Below are positions 21,504 to 32,878 of a stretch of 64,000 nt of DNA, one piece after another. Origin of the DNA: Patiria miniata (Eukaryota; Echinodermata; Asteroidea; Valvatida; Asterinidae); the NCBI RefSeq assembly GCF_015706575.1, contig NW_024037047.1, positions 5,398,632 to 5,462,631 on the forward strand, given 5' to 3'. The notes beneath the pieces are model-generated. The model had not been told where the DNA came from and searched no databases. It saw nothing but the letters and a program-made list of their open reading frames with translations. Positions within the stretch are counted from its first letter, which is position 1, and each line of letters begins with the position of its first letter. Made by a program: the position numbers and the translations under genes.

Positions 21504-24500
21504 ATGAGTTTCGTCATATTTTATCTCGATTTGTTGGCTGCTGTCACCGTCGTTTCTGCCACGGAAACGGGGCTACGTTCCTGCCTCCCAGGTCCGCGAG
21601 AGCATAGATTACTGAGCGGGGAAGCCCACGGGTTTTACCGCGGACCACTGCGGGACCACACGCTAGTTGGCCGGGCCTACCGTAACCACACGGCGCGCTC
21701 CTACGCGTCGTGCGCCGTGGAGTGCCTGCGCGAAGACGCCTGCAAATCCTTCAACTTCTGCCAAGATGGCGGTCTCTGCCAGCTCAACTCGGCCGTGTAC
21801 TCAATGAACATGAGTGACTTGTATCCGTCGAATAGCTGTCTTTACTACGACGAGCAACCACATGGGGGTAAGAATCTGTTGTCTTTATTTTTTTAATCTC
21901 ATAATGTTCAAAGAAAACAAACTGAGCGGCGAAAAGACAGTCTTTGCATTCAGCGGCGATCTTTGAGAACACAGTATAGTACCAGTGTGGAAATCACTAA
22001 TTAGTTGCCCAGTCTATTTGACAGATATTCTGTCTTGCCAAAAACAACATTGAATCAATTGTATGTCCCCTTGGAAGTAATGAGCTACAATTGACAGTGT
22101 TTTACTCTATTAAATACGCGTTCATAGAAAACAACACAAGATGGGAAAAGCGCCGCCTGAAGGGCAAGGGCGGATCCAGGGGGGGCCAAAGGGGGCCATG
22201 GCCCCCCAAAAAAACGAGACCATTTTTTTTTTTTTTTGATGTGACATCGCAATAAAGGCAGGCAATGAGTACACCACCATCTTTTCCTTAAAAAAACATT
22301 GGTTAAAGTGGTCAGAAAGTGCCTCAGATCGCACCACAGAGCATCTAGAATCCAAAAAATTTTCGGGGCCCTTAAGCGAGCCCCGAACCCCACGCCGTAA
22401 TTTTTTTGACCCACTTTTTGGGGAGTCCAACAAAATTTTGGCCCCTCCCAAAATTGTGTTCTGGATCCGCCCTTGCTGCAGGGCGGCATGGGTTTTTTTT
22501 TTACTGGAAATTAAAGATTACGACCTCTACGTTAATTTCCTTTTCAATTTTACCAGGTATAGCCGTGTCCTGTTTTTTATATCCCCCCTCCCCCCTCCCC
22601 CCCCCCCCAAAAAAAAAACCTAACTGGTTTCCAATCTCTGGGCCCAGGTATAAATGAAGCTCCCGCCGAAAGGTGTTTTTTTTTTGTGAACGCAATCCCC
22701 CAGTTGGGAGCCACAAGTCACAAATCCTTATTTCCACAATCTGTCCCAAGTGAAGGCCGCAAGGGGCTCTTATACTCAAATTACATGTAAGATCACAAAA
22801 TATTAGACCTAACCAGCTCGCGCGCACGAAATTACAGATTTTTTAGTGGTCTGCACCCTGACAAACCTCGTAGAGTCTGTTGCCCAGACGAAGAAAACTG
22901 TATTAATGTCGTATTTTCTTTCGACAGCGAAAATACCATGCTCAGCCTTAGTTCAACCTTGCTTTTATGTACCGCATTACATGCAGTAAAAGCTGCGGCA
23001 CTGAATTGCTAACCTTGAGAATAATTAAAGAAACGTTACGTCTAAACAAGAGGCAATCTTCGTAAATTGGTCATAAAAATAATAGAGCGCACCGGACTAT
23101 AATATTTCATTAATTCATTTTAGCTATTCGCTGGACGTCATTTCATTCAGTGAGTCCGTCACATTGAGGATATACTCGTGGCCCGCTGTGATAATGCCAA
23201 GCAAAACCGGGCGTATTTGTTTTATTATCAAGGTGATGAATATCGATTTATTTTTCCATTTTCTGCCAATTTGTTGATAGAGTGTCTTGCTTTTGAGGCT
23301 GCGGGTGACTATAGATACAATTACAATGAAGTACCACCTATGAAGGCGGAACAGCCCTATCGACTTGACTTCGCTGTGAAAGGGTCAGGCAACGCCATAA
23401 TGGCACTCACTGGGAGTACCGATGGGGGCGATTATTTCGATATCGGTAAGAAGACCCTTATACATAATGTGTAATAGCTATGTCGGATTAGACTGAAATG
23501 TTCTGTTATTTCCAATCATTGAAAACGTACTTTGTTCCGGTAAAAATCACTCGATCCGACTGGGGACAAGACAATTAAAAATGAAATCTCTTCAATCAAA
23601 TAGACCGAGATCTTACTCGAGTTTCATCTAGAGTGATTCTAGTCTTTCATAGTACTTCAATCTCAAATGTTACGTAGCCTTGCAGGTGCCATGCAAGACA
23701 CAGTACATAACAGAATAGCTACTCTTTCACATAAGAATTCAAACTAATGAAACAATTTCTCCCGGGGTGACAGCAGCCTGAAGTAGGACTTATTTCTCAT
23801 TACTCCACTTCAAAGCATTCGAAGTTTTCTCAAGATGTTGGCATCTTCCTCTTTTCAGATGTCGTCGTCCCGGTACGAATTATCTGAGGATGCCGAATTT
23901 CTCCTTTTCAGGGTGTGGCCATCCACTGATAAAATTATCTCAGCATGTCGATATCCTACTTTCAGGATGTCGTCATGAGGATGACAGCATTCTATTTTAA
24001 GATGTCGTCATAAATATGGTGATAAATTGTCTCCGGAAGTCAACTTCATACCGTGAGATGTTATCCCGTGATAAGTTATCGGGGACGTCTCTATAGTCCG
24101 ACGTCCCATTGGTCCGACGTCCCATCGGTCCGACGGCTTCCAACGTCCCATTGGTCCGACGTCCTATTGGTCCGACGTCCCATTGGTCCAACGGCTCATT
24201 GGTCATGCAGCTCATTCAGGGTTAGGGTTAGAGCTAGGGTAAGGGTTAGTGTCAGTCAACCTCAACCAGTAATGGAAATACGCAGAATGTTTCATCGGAC
24301 CAATGGGACGCAGGATCAATTGGACGTTGGACCAATGGGACGTCTGAAATGATTCTAGTCTTTCATAGTACTTAAAAGAATTTTATTTAGACAAATGCAG
24401 GGATTTTCTTTGTGCCAATCTAAACTGCTTTTCCTGTCCATAATAAGCAAGGCGGTATACTGCCTTGCTTATTATTGCAGTATTATTGCAGTATTTGTTA

Positions 24501-25525
24501 TTTGTTATCCATTACTTTGTATTTATCAAACCTGGAAATGAACATCATCTCAATTTAAGTTATGCAACCGAAATAGATTGTATAATTACATGCATATATT
24601 TTTGTAATTTGACAGCAGTCTATTAATGTTGCCTGATTTTTGGAAGCGCAGTCTATATCATTTGGGTCTGTACAGTCTGTTTAAGGGTGCAGACCAGCAA
24701 ATCGGTCCAAAATTGCCAACGCCGGCCTAATTAAGATTTGCATGCCGTCAAATTTGTCGATATAATAGCATTTTGTGGGCCATGATTGAACTTGAGGGTT
24801 TGTATAAAAGAAGAGTCGAAGCCGTGCACAGGACTGTGAGCTTGTACTTCCGTGAAATTTGGATAAAATTGGGCCAAAATGCGCTCCATTTTGCAATGGA
24901 GCGTACAGGCATCGTTTTTTTTCAAAATAGCGATGGGCTTCAGGACTGCTTTTAGCGGTGATCATCTTCGGATGGAAAGTTATCCCAAAAGTCATTGGAT
25001 TACCCAAAAAAATTGAACAGAAAATGAAAGATGATGAAATAAGCTTTAATTTTATGCATGTCTTGAACACCTCCGAAGGTTTCGAGTATGTTTAATCATT
25101 TTCGGGAGTGCACGGAATTACCACTAATGTCTATGGCAGTATATTTACTGGTCTGCTTCCATAAATCCACAATGGCGTCGTTAAATTGCCCTCATGCGCC
25201 TAAAAAGAATGGCCCATTTGATTTCGATTTAAATTAATCAGATATCGGCGGCTGGACGAACAGCAAGTCAGTCATCCGGCAGGCCAAACACAGCAGCCAT
25301 TTTTACGCAGAAGTTCAGACACCGGGTATCATGAGCCCCCACGAATACCGTCGGTTTTGGCTAACCTACGACAGCGGGACCATCCAGGTTGGTCGTGACC
25401 TCGAGGTGGCGCCCTTCATGGCATACCACGATGCCGAAGGTAGAGTTGATGTCAGGTACGTCGGTGTAGCGTCGTACTTTAAGGATGGAGTGAGCTGGAT
25501 CTTTTACACTAACTGCCGGGAATAA
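21504..25525 (+). CDS. Secreted PAN/apple + Methyltransf_FA protein, copy 3
   Basis: Three exons: 21504-21867, 23281-23445 and 25242-25525, both introns phase 1, 270 aa. The signal peptide (1-20) and all seven PAN cysteines are kept, with the ACKSFNFC core; an extra sequon NMS replaces the proline-aspartate of copy 2 near residue 102. In exon 2 the central strand is GSGNAIMALTGSTDGGDYF, unlike GAQDALLALSES in copies 2 and 4. The exon 2/3 junction makes D rather than V before IGGW. Exon 3 is 12 nt shorter: four residues are missing in the loop before SWIFYTNC. The frame is intact throughout, so there is no sign of pseudogenisation. Function as for copy 2; the loop change suggests a different ligand preference, which is inference. 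Confidence 0.88.
21868..23280 (+). other. Intron 1 of copy 3
   Basis: 1,413 bp, longer than in copy 2 because of a hAT-type MITE (22165-22475) and extra sequence also present in copy 4 (for example GTCTGCACCCTGACAAACCTCG, shared with 38400-38430). There are T, C and A runs around 22570-22620. Confidence 0.7.
22165..22475. mobile_element. hAT-type MITE in intron 1 of copy 3
   Basis: Left end CAAGGGCGGATCCAG, right end CTGGATCCGCCCTTG (perfect 15-bp complement). 8-bp flanks CTGAAGGG and CTGCAGGG (7 of 8). Copy 2 has CCTGCAAGGCGGCATG without the insertion, so it arrived after the duplication. It has no coding capacity; a similar terminus fragment lies at 33880. Confidence 0.82.
23830..24070. 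repeat. Intronic ~45-bp minisatellite (GATGTCGTCATCC family), copy 3
   Basis: Imperfect units of GATGTCG-CATCC...GTGATAAATTATCTC-GGATGTCGACATCCT. The same array is at 39385-39631 in intron 2 of copy 4 and continues at 45321-45420 on the far side of a transposon. Confidence 0.65.
24095..24352. repeat. Foldback element (GACGTCCCATTGGTCC family) with telomere-like core
   Basis: The left arm has five to six units of GTCCGACGTCCCATTGG; the right arm has the complement CCAATGGGACG repeated (24299-24346). Between them lies CAGGGTTAGGGTTAGAGCTAGGGTAAGGGTTAG-like sequence (24216-24249). The architecture is the same as at 5883 and 56738, with different unit sequence. Confidence 0.72.
24674..25155 (+). 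mobile_element. A-type MITE, full-length copy in intron 2 of copy 3
   Basis: Starts AGGGTGCAGACCAGCAAAT and ends ATTTACTGGTCTGCTTCC, so the termini are inverted repeats of GCAGACCAGTAAAT. The ~480-bp body holds GGCCATGATTGAACTTGAGG, GCACAGGACTG, CAATGGAGCGTACAGGCATC and GATGATCATCTTCGGATGG-like motifs. Copies at 45480-45765 plus 47764-47850 (split) and 16670-16815 (truncated) occupy the same intron in the paralogs; two young copies lie at 45973 and 47284 on the opposite strand. The short open frames inside are not conserved. Confidence 0.75.
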
Positions 25526-25945
25526 CCTAGCTTCATGTAGTCTGACTGATGATTTATGGGCAATATTCATTTCACATTATTGTAACTCTTGGTGAAGTAG
25601 TCGTACTCATTCATATATTCATGTTCGCCATCTGGAATTTAATTTTTCAGAATGGGTAGGACTACATGTACACGCTTAAAAAATAAATATACGTTAGTTT
25701 TTGTGTCTGACAGCAAAAAGTCTTAGAAAACATCAAAATGTGCTCGACGGTACTCTCGGAAGAGTACTCGTAGTCGTCTCATTTGTATGTACTCGTACCA
25801 GTGGAAATGACAAAGGTATTAAGCCTATACTCGTACTCCTGACAATTTCTCTTCGGTACTGCACTGATGAGAATCACAAACTCGTAGTTGCACTTGAACT
25901 CGAGAATGGATACACGACCACATGATGGCCGATTGTGTCCGATCA
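25526..25945 (+). other. 3' flank of copy 3 (duplicated block)
   Basis: No gene. TAGTCTGACTGATGATTTATGG, ATTATTGTAACTCTTGG and GTTCGCCATCTGGAATTTAA follow the stop as in copy 4. The GTCCGAC array begins at 25930 and is then interrupted until ~26448. Confidence 0.65.
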
Positions 25946-25960
25946 ATGGGGCGTAATCGA

Positions 25961-25999
25961 AACCCCGTTCTCGTGTTGAATGAACACGAGAACGGGGTT
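25961..25999. other. Perfect 17-bp-arm hairpin
   Basis: AACCCCGTTCTCGTGTT and its exact reverse complement are separated by GAATG. It lies at the left of a ~490-bp stretch (25944-26440) that splits the GTCCGAC array relative to units 1, 2 and 4. It may be a terminus of, or recombination product in, a small insertion. There is no T run after the arm. Confidence 0.7.
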
Positions 26000-26444
26000 C
26001 CGAATGACGGGAACCAACACGTGAACGGTGTTCGCGAGCAAGGTTATCACTCGCCACTTATAGGGGAGTAGATGAATTGGCGTCAAGAACGAAGATGACG
26101 GACTTAGGCCCCTACCATACCGGAACTTGCTTTAATATTTGTGTATAAGATTAAAAGCATTCATTCAGTGCAGGAGCAGTAACAACAACAAAAAAGGTGT
26201 ACGTGGTTATAGAGTGGGCTTGTCAGCCTTGTCGTTGTCAATTTTTAAAGCTGTTTCGGGATTTCAATTATTTTAGCATAAATTCAATTAATTGCCCCTT
26301 CTTTTCATTCGGCGTTTTGACACGGCGGCTGCCATCTTGAATTTTCGCCCAGCTGCACTCCACACGCACTTGGGCGTTGGTGATCGGCAACCCGAGAACA
26401 CTGTTCGCTGGTCACTCGAGAACAGGCTTTTGAATACACTCAGC

Positions 26445-26640
26445 AAGTCCGACGGACGATTATATCACACCTATTATGTCGGCCGGCCGATTATATCCGA
26501 CCCATTCTGTCTGACGGCCGATTATGTCAGACTCATTCTGTCCGACGGCCGATTATGTCCGATCCATTGTGTCTGGCGGCCGATTATGTCCAACCTATTA
26601 TGTCCGACGCCCGATTAAATCCGGCTTTTTTGTCAGACCC
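26445..26640 (+). repeat. GTCCGAC minisatellite, flank of copy 3
   Basis: About eight units of GTC(C/T)GACGGCCGATTAT. Equivalent to the arrays at 2505, 17993 and 48680. Confidence 0.8.
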
Positions 26641-27407
26641 ATTACTCTTGTTTATTTCTCCGATCCATGCTTTTGAGGGACATTGAAAAATACATGGAAA
26701 AATATATACATGTTTTAAAGATATGCCTTTGCAGCCCTTTACTGTTTATAATGAATGATCCTAATTTTATACACTGCTGCCGTAAAACAAAATCTAGAAA
26801 CATACACTCTTATAGGTCCTAGGAAATTGGCGTTCTACGAAATCTGGACTTGTTTACCTTATGGACTTCTTCAATTTACCGTCACACGTGACATGTCAAT
26901 GTCCTAATTATCTTCACTTTAGGCATGCGCAATAGCAATACAAACGATGAGTTTGCATTGCATTCAGTCCAAATTTAACAATATACGGAACCGGGTCGCA
27001 ATTTTACTTTACACAGCAGTCAAGGGTTCACCATGTACTTTCATATGGAAGCAAGCTTTGTTGCTGCTCTTGTGCTGAGACTGTTTAAGATATAAAGGTT
27101 TATGCAATTGTAGGAGAAAAAGAGAAGTTTTCTTTTTAAGCAGAATTGTTAAGAGGATGGAAATTGTACTCATGTTTCATCAGCATAACCCTGGATATCT
27201 GAAGTCTACAAATGTTCGTGAACTGTATTATTTGATTATGAAGTGATAATCAATGAAATCTGAAAGAATCCTTCAATTTACAATTTCCATTAATTTAGAT
27301 GAAAGTCGAATTTTTAATTTAGCGGCAAAACCGAGACCCGCATTCCCAATGCAAATTATGCCACTGTATGGAACTCGTTTGCCAGAAAAAAAAAGAAGTG
27401 AGGTTTG
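26641..27407 (+). other. Distal 3' flank of copy 3, left of insertion
   Basis: No gene. It is colinear with 18146-18920 of unit 2, ending with GAGGTTTG at the insertion point. Confidence 0.7.
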
Positions 27408-29637
27408 TCTCCGTCTCGGTCTCGAAACCACTTTTTGCCGGTCTCGGTCTCGGAAGCTGTGGTCTCGGTCTTGGTCTCGGTCTCGGTCCCCTTTGGTCTC
27501 GATATTTTGGCTGGTCTCGAGTCGAGACCAACCAAAAAGTGAGGGGGTGGATTCCGCCCCCGGCCCTTTTAGGGTTAAGTAAAGAATCAGTTTAGGGCAA
27601 ATGTGACTGCAGTGTGATGCTAATGGACATGTCCCTCTTCACTTTCTAGTGAGTGAGGCATAGTCCAATAACCATTGCTCCTCTTCTTATATTTCTCGTT
27701 TTCATTGTGGGATGATCTGTTGAAACAAGCACTTTATAGCCATTCTCATTGATTCCAAATACAACTGAGATTTAAATCTTATGAATCAAGACTGAAACAT
27801 TATTTTTACCGTCAGATTTTATATTTTGAATATGGGGAACAATTTAACTCTTTTTCCCTAGAAAAATTGGTGATTTTTTTCTATTTTCCTTTTCAATTTT
27901 TCCTTTATTCGTGGAGGCGGGGAAAAAATTCTTCGCTATATTCATCAATTCGTAGACCGTTAAATTGGTATTAGTGGTGGACAGCTGAATTTTGTGATAT
28001 CTTTATTAAAATAGACACGACTTGGGAATAGAGTATGCAAATTACGTGAAATGTTCACAGTTACTACTCAATAACATGTTCTTTATCCCAATTATATTTT
28101 TTACAAAATGGAGCGTGCCATTTTTTTTTATCTTACGGTCACTTTCTTTTTGACTCGCCATGTATTCATCTTTTCATCTGTGATAAACACAAATTGAGCT
28201 ACTGCCATGTACACACAAAAATAGAGTCTAATTGCCTGCCTCGACTCCTTCCTAAATGTCAATTGCATTTGCATGGGTCGAGAAGAATTGTGTTCCATTA
28301 ATCGCTATGTGCTGTTCACGGCCATCACAATAAACTATTAATAAATTGGCAACATGTCGTACTTGTTAATCACTAAAATATTCAAGTAAATTGCCCAGCA
28401 AAGTAGCTGATACGGGCGATACGATGGCACGAAACACAGAGAGACGTGGGCACTGAGCCATGAATACTAAAAGTACATCTCACCCATCCTAAAAGTACAT
28501 CTCACCCACCACATTCAGTTTGTGACAGCGCCCTTCTATTGTGTCGGCAATATTCTCAAAAAGGCTAATGACGATGATGACGGCGGGTAGAAGATAGATC
28601 AGGCAAATATGGTTCATCAATCTTCTATAGTATATGTAACGTTATTGACATTAAACCAAAAAAAAGTGGCAGTACATTTCAGCCTTAGCCAGGCCTTCTT
28701 CAGAGGTAAATGACAGAGGAACAAGAAACAAACATGCAGGGACACACAAACATGCAGGGTTGGAAGGAGAATCACAAAGAGGGATGGGGGGCGGGGGCAG
28801 ACCAATCCATATCTGGCTACCATCTCTCATTTTTTTGGTCTACATGTACAAATCTATATTCCATGACTGAAATTTTAAAAAATAAATCAATATTTTCTTG
28901 CTCCAAATTTTTTTCGAATCAGGTTTACAAGGAGGTCCAATGTAAAATTAAAGTTGCATTTAAATATCCGTTAGTGGTCATTGCTGAAACCAAGGGGTGG
29001 CTGTGGAGTTTAGGGTCCGAGTTCCTATAAGGGATGAAACATCAACCTTTAACTTTTTACCTTTGTCAAGTTTCAACATGTTCAAGTTTTGTAAAAACTA
29101 GTACAAATTGTCGTACTCCTAAGTTAGAGTTTCTTCATCAGATCTACACTTTATAGTAGTCAAACAATATTAAAAATATATATATATTTTTTAATAAGTG
29201 GCAAAAATATATGGAGTTCATCAAATAAGGTTTTCCCCTTCTTTAAATTAGGTTGTTTCCATTTTTTTAAATTGATTGTGACAATAACCAATTCTGTTGC
29301 CATGTTGTAATTCATGCCATGAAGCAAACACGAAGAGCACTCGCTTGACACAATTAAGCAGGTACAAGTGATTCCTAACTTTCAATCACTTCCTTCACAT
29401 CCCCATGAACATCAACATCTCAAGGACAGACTGTTCAGCTGTAATTAGTGTCTTGTTATTTATTTAGATTATTGTTATTTATTATCCGTGGTCTCGGTCT
29501 CGGTCTCGGTCAAGGACCATTTTGGTCTCGGTCTCGGTCCGCCTTGAAGGGGCTGGTCTCGGTCTCGGTCTCGCAACTTCAGGTCTCGGTCTTGGTCTCG
29601 GTCCAGGACTATCCGGTCTCGCTACAACACTGGTTTG
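27408..29637. mobile_element. 2.2-kb insertion with GGTCTCGGTCTCGG subterminal repeats
   Basis: Unit 2 reads GAGGTTTGCAGGTATTAGG (18915-18934). Here the same sequence is split, with GGTTTG present on both sides (27402-27407 and 29632-29637). The inserted DNA begins with GGTCTCG-rich sequence (27408-27525) and ends with more of it (29490-29620), in the same orientation, finishing GCTACAACACT. In reverse, that end reads AGTGTTGTAGCGAGACC, a hAT-like start, but the left end does not match it. No transposase frame is visible inside; 27600-29480 is AT-rich. Probably a non-autonomous element or one with a rearranged end. Confidence 0.72.
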
Positions 29638-30215
29638 TAGGTATTAGGATTTCAGACACTTTAAATGTAGCTATTCGTAAATTAAGTATAAGTTACTGTG
29701 CATCACGACTCACCTATTTATTATGAAAGCAACAGTTTCTGAATAGCAGCAGCATGAAACTGGGCCCAGGTGATTTTATTAGAAAATACCGAAATAATAC
29801 TTGATATAAAGATCGACTAAACACCACTTTTCTTGAGAACTGTTTTATATACAAGAATAGCATGTTTCAGTAGCGTATCCAGCTTTTGATGTGGGGGGGG
29901 GCAACCACACATCCACGCCAAAATGTAGACATGTTTTTGTTCTCTCTGGACACTTGGCCTCCTTAAAATCAACAAGCGGGGGGGGGGGCCTGGTACACAT
30001 CTTCCAAATGGAGGCGTACTTCAAAACTGACCATTATATGCATACCGGAAAAATAGGCCGATTAGTTTCACTGCACATTGAACTTGTTTTTGAGCTGGTT
30101 TTCTTTTTTTTTGGGGGGGGGGGGGGGTTTATGTCAGAACTCTCTAACCATTTATGGAAATGCTTACTGAAAAAAGTATCTCCAAAAAAAAATTATTACT
30201 GTTGATTATAGTTTA
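29638..30215 (+). other. Distal 3' flank of copy 3, right of insertion
   Basis: 29638-29890 matches 18925-19190, including the left end of the hAT-type MITE (CAGTAGCGTATCCAGC, 29868). From 29890 the sequence departs, with long G runs at 29892, 29979 and 30112. No gene. Confidence 0.6.
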
Positions 30216-30520
30216 TTTAAGGTTGATCAGTGTTTGAACACGGACAAAAAAAATATGTACATGTACCCGTATTATACGAGAAACAACAGAAACACAGTTG
30301 CATTATAATCTGCATGTTACGTGGATATTTAAAGGACTAGCTTCATGCTCAGAAAACAAATATGATTCGTGTTTATTTTAATGTTTGTTAAAGTCTGGTA
30401 GTCTAAATACGTATTAATTTCTTGTCATTAACTATGTTTAACAAAATGTCTTTTCCATAGCTGGTTGGCATGAACTGGCGAGCTGAAATTGTATTTTAAA
30501 GGTCAATAATGGGGCGAAAC
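30216..30520. repeat. Duplicated block D2, unit 3
   Basis: Matches 5395-5690: GTATTATACGAGAAACAAC, TATAATCTGCATGTTA, ATATGATTCGTGTTT, GGTTGGCATGAACTGG. Confidence 0.65.
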
Positions 30521-30545
30521 CATGGGAGGAATCCCCAACAGCCTC

Positions 30546-30735
30546 ACCACCCTAGAAAAGTAGTCCCATTAAATGCCCCTTGTCAGCTCCCCCCCCCCCC
30601 CCACTCCAAAAAAAGTAGGCACCGTTAAATGCCTTTTGTGAACCCCCTAGAAAACTAGGCCCTGTTAAATGCCCCTTGTCAACCCCCACTAGAAAAGTAG
30701 GCCCCGTTAGAAGCCCCTTGTAAGTTAGGTCCCAG
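30546..30735. repeat. ~55-bp tandem repeat (CTAGAAAAGTAGGCCCCGTTAAATGCCCCTTGT family)
   Basis: Three to four units containing CTAGAAAAGTAGGC, GTTAAATGCC and CTTGT. Unit 5 carries only one such unit (57699-57740), so the array expanded here. Confidence 0.7.
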
Positions 30736-30956
30736 TTACGAATTTGCGGATACATTGCATACGGTAGTTTGTCTATTTGTAAAAGAAAAGCTTTTAAGCA
30801 CCTTTAGACTTGATGTTTTATTAATATTATCAACGGTCATTTTATTCAAGCTTTCCAAGAAGAGGGCATAAATTGTATGCACTCGTTTTAGTCTGTGTAT
30901 TTGTATGCACAATTACTGCATTTCTAAGCACATTTAAATTTAATTATTATGAATAT

Positions 30957-32874
30957 TGTAGCGAAATGGTCGCCTGGTGGCGCTATACACTGACACTGAC
31001 CTGGTTCCTGGCAGCTGCATCCGGTCGGCTGATCTATGCGCAGCGCATGATTACTGCGTGATCAGCTCATGTTCTCAAAATGTGTAGCCGGCGTAATTTT
31101 TATTCCCAGGACGGTTGGAGCTAAGTCATGAATAAGGCATTAGTTTTTGATCGGGCCAGTATTATGTTTATTCATGAGAACAGAACAATAATATATCAAT
31201 AGCATTGTTGTTATCAACCAGCTACATTAAAACATTTTAAAGAACCATTGTCGTCGAGCTACCACAAAGTAGCCTTGTGTACAGGGGCGTAAATCCCGAG
31301 GGGGGGGGGGTATATATCACCCCACTTGTAGACCAGGGGGATGGGCTATTGAATCATTCCCCTCACTTTTTCGTGATGAGAAAAACAAAATGCGGATTTT
31401 GAGGTATTTTGCTAACATCCAAACAACCCAAACGTATTCAATAGCACTGAAAAGACTTGAAACAAAGTACAAAAGATTTTAAAATGTTTAGATGTGCGAT
31501 GTTGATATACATCTTTATCCTGAAGAGCGCCCCCTAGTGTAATGTGGTTTCCAGCCCCCCCCCCCCTCCGTTTTTCGGGCAATTTTAGGATTTTGGTCAT
31601 CCCCCCACTCGCCGGAACAGATTAACGCAACTGCTGGTGGTTAGCAAGATGAGCTATGGATACAAAGGGTTAAAGGGTTTTCGTTGAGATAATTTTAATT
31701 TATGGGAAAAAAAAACAGAACCAAAGTGTCTTGCAATGATTCAAAGACTGAATTATGAAAACTGAATTATGCATGACTTGGCCCCATCCCTCCTAGGAAA
31801 ACAAATACGCGTGTATCTGGCTTGACGGGGATCGTAAAAGCAGTTCACGTTTGGTGGGTTTCGAGAGATGTTCTAAATTAAATTGTAAGCAGTGCTTGAG
31901 AACTAACGTAACTCAGCTGTCAGGATCAGGTCAGTACCAACCAATAATTTGTGATTAAATACAAGTGAGATTCAAAGAGACTGAAGAATAAACAATCGTT
32001 TGAAATCAAGAAGAATCGTTTATCGTCCAGTTTATTAACGTGTTGAATAAAGTAACCGAAACAGGCGTTCTCCTGAGAAGGCCGGACTACTGACCGCTCG
32101 AGTACAACGTTACATTGGTGGCAGCATTGGGATGAAGAACATTGGATTATCCAGCCAAAGTGGGATGGCCTGTACATTGTCATGCATTTATTAAGTGATG
32201 TTGTCGTAAGGACAAAGATAATTTAAAAGAGACAACTTTAGAAGAGAGATCTGAAATCCAGTGCATTTTTATGTCTTAAAGAGAAGTTTAAGAGTTATGT
32301 GGGTTTTTTTTAAAGCATAGAGCGATGCTTTGAAACGTATAAACTTAAAGCTTTTGTCATAGTTTTGAATTCTTTTTTTTTTTTTATATATTTACCTAAT
32401 TTTAACATTAAAATTACCTAAATGCGGTTAAATGATGTAAGGGCGCATCACCATCGTAAAGGTGGGATTTATGGTCGCCTGGTGGTGCCATACACTGACA
32501 CTGACATAATTCCTGGCAGTTGCGGCCGGTCGCCTGATCTATGCGCAGCTGTAGATCACTTAACACGCGTGGCTTGCTTGACGGGGATCGACCGTAAGGG
32601 CAGTTCACGTCTGGCTGGCTTCGAGAGAGGATCTGAAAGACATTGTAAGCAGTGCTTGAGAACGAACGTTTAGCTGCCACGATCAGGTCAGTACCAAACC
32701 AATTATTTGTGATTTAATACAAGTGAGAATCAAAGAGAGTAAGGAATAAACAATCATTTGAAATCAAGAAGAATTGTTCATCTTCCAGTTTATTAACGTG
32801 TTGAATAAACATTTATAAAAACAGGCGTTCCTCAGGAAGGCCTAACTACCGCTCGAGTGCTGTGCAACGTTACA
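30957..32874 (+). mobile_element. Deleted LTR retrotransposon (Gypsy-like, no coding region)
   Basis: Left LTR 30957-32114 begins TGTAGCGAAATGG and ends AACGTTACA; right LTR 32436-32874 begins TGTAAGGGCG and ends CAACGTTACA. They align over GGTCGCCTGGTGGCGCTATACACTG-type sequence and over AAGCAGTGCTTGAGAAC, GATCAGGTCAGTACCA and CAGTTTATTAACGTGTTGAATAAA. The left LTR carries ~730 bp extra (about 31070-31800). The 4-bp flanks ATAT (30953-30956 and 32875-32878) match. A tRNA primer-binding-like TGGTGGCAGCATTGGGAT follows the left LTR at 32116. The interior is only ~320 bp with no gag or pol, so it is a non-autonomous or internally deleted copy. Confidence 0.82.
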
Positions 32875-32878
32875 ATAT

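Larger units (their letters stand above)
23446..25241 (+). other. Intron 2 of copy 3
   Basis: 1,796 bp. It contains a GATGTCGTCATCC-type minisatellite (23830-24070), a foldback element (24095-24352), and a full A-type element (24674-25155). A ~24-bp segment (TGATTCTAGTCTTTCATAGT) occurs at 23633 and again at 24350, suggesting a local duplication. Confidence 0.7.
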
